Below are positions 62,256 through 64,000 of a DNA stretch of 64,000 nt, one piece after another. The DNA comes from Mycolicibacterium rufum. Its GTDB lineage: Bacteria; Actinomycetota; Actinomycetes; Mycobacteriales; Mycobacteriaceae. The position numbers and the translations under genes were made by a program. The stretch lies in contig NZ_CP092427.2 in the NCBI RefSeq assembly GCF_022374875.2, positions 1,550,001-1,614,000 on the forward strand, in the 5' to 3' direction. The notes beneath the pieces were generated by a model. That model was not told the DNA's origin, did no database searches, and saw nothing but the letters and a program-made list of their open reading frames with translations. Position 1 is the first letter of the stretch, and every line of letters starts with the position of its first letter.

Positions 62256-63131
62256 CTAGCGGAATCCGCCCGAGTACTGGCGGGCCAGATCGTCGACCCA
62301 GGCTTCCGCGGCGATCGGGTCGTACGGCGGCGTGGCCACCACGACCAGCTCGTCGACGCCGATGTCGGCCAGCTTGGCCAGGCTCGCCGGTGTCGGCTCC
62401 CGCAACGAGACCGACAGCCGCAGATCACGCAGATCGCGGCCGAGTTCACGACACAGGCCGCGCAACACCGACATGCGCTCGGCGACCTCCTCCTCGTCGG
62501 CGAGGTTGAAGCCGTACCAACCGTCGCCCCACTCGGCGACGCGGCGCAGAGCTTGGTCGGAGTTGCCGCCACAGATCACCGGGATCCAACGCCGCCGCGG
62601 CTTGGGGTTGACGCGCACGCGGTCGAACGAGACGAACTCCCCGGCGAAGGTGGCCACGTCATCGCGCCACAGGGTGCGCATGGCCGACACGTACTCCTCG
62701 GTGCGTCGCCCGCGCCGGGCGAACGGCACTCCCAGAGCGTCGAACTCCTCCCGGGACCAGCCGACGCCGATGCCCAGCGAGAACCGGTGACCGCCGCTGA
62801 GGGTGTCCAGTGAGGCAGCCCGCTTGGCGGTGACGACCGGGTTGTGCTCGGGCAGCAGCAGCACGCCGGTGGCCAGCCCGATCCGGTTGGTGGCCGCCGC
62901 CGCGAAGCTCAGCGCGATCAGCGGATCGAGCCAGTCGGCGTCCGCCGGGACCGCCATCTCGCCGTCCGCGTCGTACGGGTACCGCGAGGACGGCTCGTCA
63001 ACCATGACGACGTGCTCACCGATCCACAGGGTGGCGAAGCCGGATCGTTCGGCCGCGGCGGCGACCGCGTCGATCACGGGCCGGGACGCTCCCGCGCCGA
63101 TCCCCAGACCGTGCAACCCGAGACTGACCAC
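62256..63131 (-). CDS. LLM-class F420-dependent oxidoreductase
   Basis: This 291-residue luciferase-like (beta/alpha)8 protein has SLGLHGLGIGAGASRPVIDAVAAAAERSGFATLWIGEHV, VLLLPEHNPVVTAKRAASLDTLSGGHRFSLGIGVGW, the R-R-G-R-R-T-x-E-Y motif and PVICGGNSDQALRRVAEWGDGW. These are typical of the TIGR03619-type mycobacterial F420 enzymes. The cofactor is inferred from the subfamily and the substrate is unknown. The GTG start at 63129-63131 places the first strand correctly. It is convergent with the NlpC/P60 gene. Confidence 0.88.
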   Translation of the reverse strand: MVSLGLHGLGIGAGASRPVIDAVAAAAERSGFATLWIGEHVVMVDEPSSRYPYDADGEMAVPADADWLDPLIALSFAAAATNRIGLATGVLLLPEHNPVVTAKRAASLDTLSGGHRFSLGIGVGWSREEFDALGVPFARRGRRTEEYVSAMRTLWRDDVATFAGEFVSFDRVRVNPKPRRRWIPVICGGNSDQALRRVAEWGDGWYGFNLADEEEVAERMSVLRGLCRELGRDLRDLRLSVSLREPTPASLAKLADIGVDELVVVATPPYDPIAAEAWVDDLARQYSGGFR

Positions 63132-63224
63132 GTCGCCATCGTGGCAGTGCCGCCCATTCCCCCGAGCGACGATCGCATTGCGATCCGCTAACGACCCCGG
63201 GCCGCCGACGGTCACACCGCGGCG

Positions 63225-64000
63225 TCATTGCATGGCGGCGCCCCACTGCACGTGGCCCTCGAAGCCGTACTCGGCCGCCGCCGAGCGGTAGCGGTCGCGA
63301 AAGTGGCGGTAGGTCGCGTCATCGCCGTGCGCCCCCGCCAGCAGGGCGCGCAGCCGCAACAGCCAGATGTCGCGCATCACCAGCCCGTCACCTCCGGGTG
63401 CAGCCGCCAATCGATCGATGGCAGCCTTGCCTCGATCGATGTCACCGGCCGCCGCGTGGTCGAGCAATGTTGCGACCACCACCCCCGTCGCCGGTATTCC
63501 CCACGACAGGAGTTGCTTCTCGCGGTCCAGGAGGTCGATCGCTGAGCACATCATCGATAACGCCGAATCGCGATTTCCCTGCCGTACCTGCTCTCGAGAC
63601 CGCAACACGTCGACGAGCGGCCGGTCTCCGAGATTATGGCGGCGACTCGAGAACGCGTCGCTGACTTCGCCCAGGAGAACGCATCCACGGGTGTGCGCCT
63701 CGGAGGTATTGCCGTAAACCAATGCGACGCCCAAGGGCAGGCGGGCGAAGGCCAACGCCATGTCATTGCCCGATCGTTCGGCAATTCGCACAGCATCTGC
63801 TGCTTGCGACAGCGCGCGGTCATCGGCAGCCAAGGCTCCGAGGGCGATGCCGGGGAAGTACCCCCACGCGACGACCGCCGCGTAGGTCAGTGGGTCGGCG
63901 TCCTGCGCGATGGCGCGACCCTGACTGAGGTCGTCGGGCCAGCCCGGAAGGCCCAGACAGTAACGGGCGATCGCACGAGAGGTGAGCGCGAGCGCCAGTG
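63225..64000 (-). CDS. C-terminal part of a large TPR-type regulator (cyclase/LuxR ATPase family), cut by window edge
   Basis: The frame is open to the right edge. The visible 257 residues are all-helical with TPR-like spacing (LTYAAVVAWGYFPGIALGALAADDRALSQAADAVRIAERSG...). They end in AAEYGFEGHVQWGAAMQ, which resembles the last residues of large mycobacterial adenylate-cyclase/STAND-ATPase proteins, whose N-terminal catalytic domains would lie outside the window. No HTH is present at this C-terminus, which favours a cyclase-type rather than a LuxR-type member. Confidence 0.65.
   Translation of the reverse strand, partial: LALALTSRAIARYCLGLPGWPDDLSQGRAIAQDADPLTYAAVVAWGYFPGIALGALAADDRALSQAADAVRIAERSGNDMALAFARLPLGVALVYGNTSEAHTRGCVLLGEVSDAFSSRRHNLGDRPLVDVLRSREQVRQGNRDSALSMMCSAIDLLDREKQLLSWGIPATGVVVATLLDHAAAGDIDRGKAAIDRLAAAPGGDGLVMRDIWLLRLRALLAGAHGDDATYRHFRDRYRSAAAEYGFEGHVQWGAAMQ

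Overview
The window is high-GC actinobacterial DNA, and its gene order and protein families point to a fast-growing mycobacterium (Mycolicibacterium type). Several blocks keep the order known from the Mycobacterium tuberculosis Rv3287c-Rv3309c interval. These are rsbW (cut by the left edge); the Rv3289c-like membrane gene, lat, lrpA, the Rv3292-like gene and pcd; lhr and nei2; and the Rv3300c-like pseudouridine synthase, glpD2, lpdA, the Rv3304-like gene, amiA1, amiB1, the purine nucleoside phosphorylase, pmmB and upp. Between these blocks sit accessory islands absent from that reference order. I saw no rRNA, tRNA, CRISPR array or complete insertion sequence.

Layout. 1-4117: the start of rsbW (anti-SigF), csbD behind a SigF-like promoter, a degenerate AbiEi/DUF559 gene, a tandem duplication carrying a stem-loop, a winged-helix regulator, terC and a DUF6671 gene. 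4139-9049: a four-gene inorganic-carbon operon, dabB-dabA-PII-carbonic anhydrase-like, behind a leaderless SigA-type promoter. 9062-14701: an Mrr-like nuclease, then lysine catabolism. Lat makes piperideine-6-carboxylate, Pcd oxidises it to 2-aminoadipate, the Rv3292/HglS-like enzyme would act on 2-oxoadipate, and LrpA probably controls lat. 14785-16732: an SDR, an AhpD-like protein and a Crp/Fnr regulator broken by an in-frame stop.

17054-28054: the most striking island. It is a tightly overlapping run of a flavin-dependent halogenase-like enzyme, a single-module KS-AT-DH-KR-ACP polyketide synthase (6-MSAS-like architecture), a two-gene ABC exporter and a Kef-type antiporter, followed by a TetR regulator. 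It looks like a compact gene cluster for a small, possibly aromatic or halogenated, exported metabolite.

28074-35738: mycobacterial cell-envelope and secreted proteins. They include a 20-residue-repeat protein, a K+-channel-like protein without a selectivity filter, a hemophore-like protein and two paralogous small cysteine proteins. The two paralogues share an identical promoter box lying downstream of a MalT-type LuxR regulator. 35860-43027: an SDR, the Lhr helicase, Nei2 glycosylase and an MBL-fold hydrolase behind a perfect palindrome. 43028-47686: DesA3-type desaturase and its ferredoxin reductase, with a divergent DesT/FabR-like TetR, an enoyl-CoA hydratase and an SDR. 48117-64000: the conserved Rv3300c-Rv3309c-like block, with an inserted DUF559 gene flanked by inverted palindromic repeats, an AbrB transporter/MarR pair, an EspC-like plus NlpC/P60 pair, an F420-type luciferase-like oxidoreductase and the end of a large regulator at the right edge.
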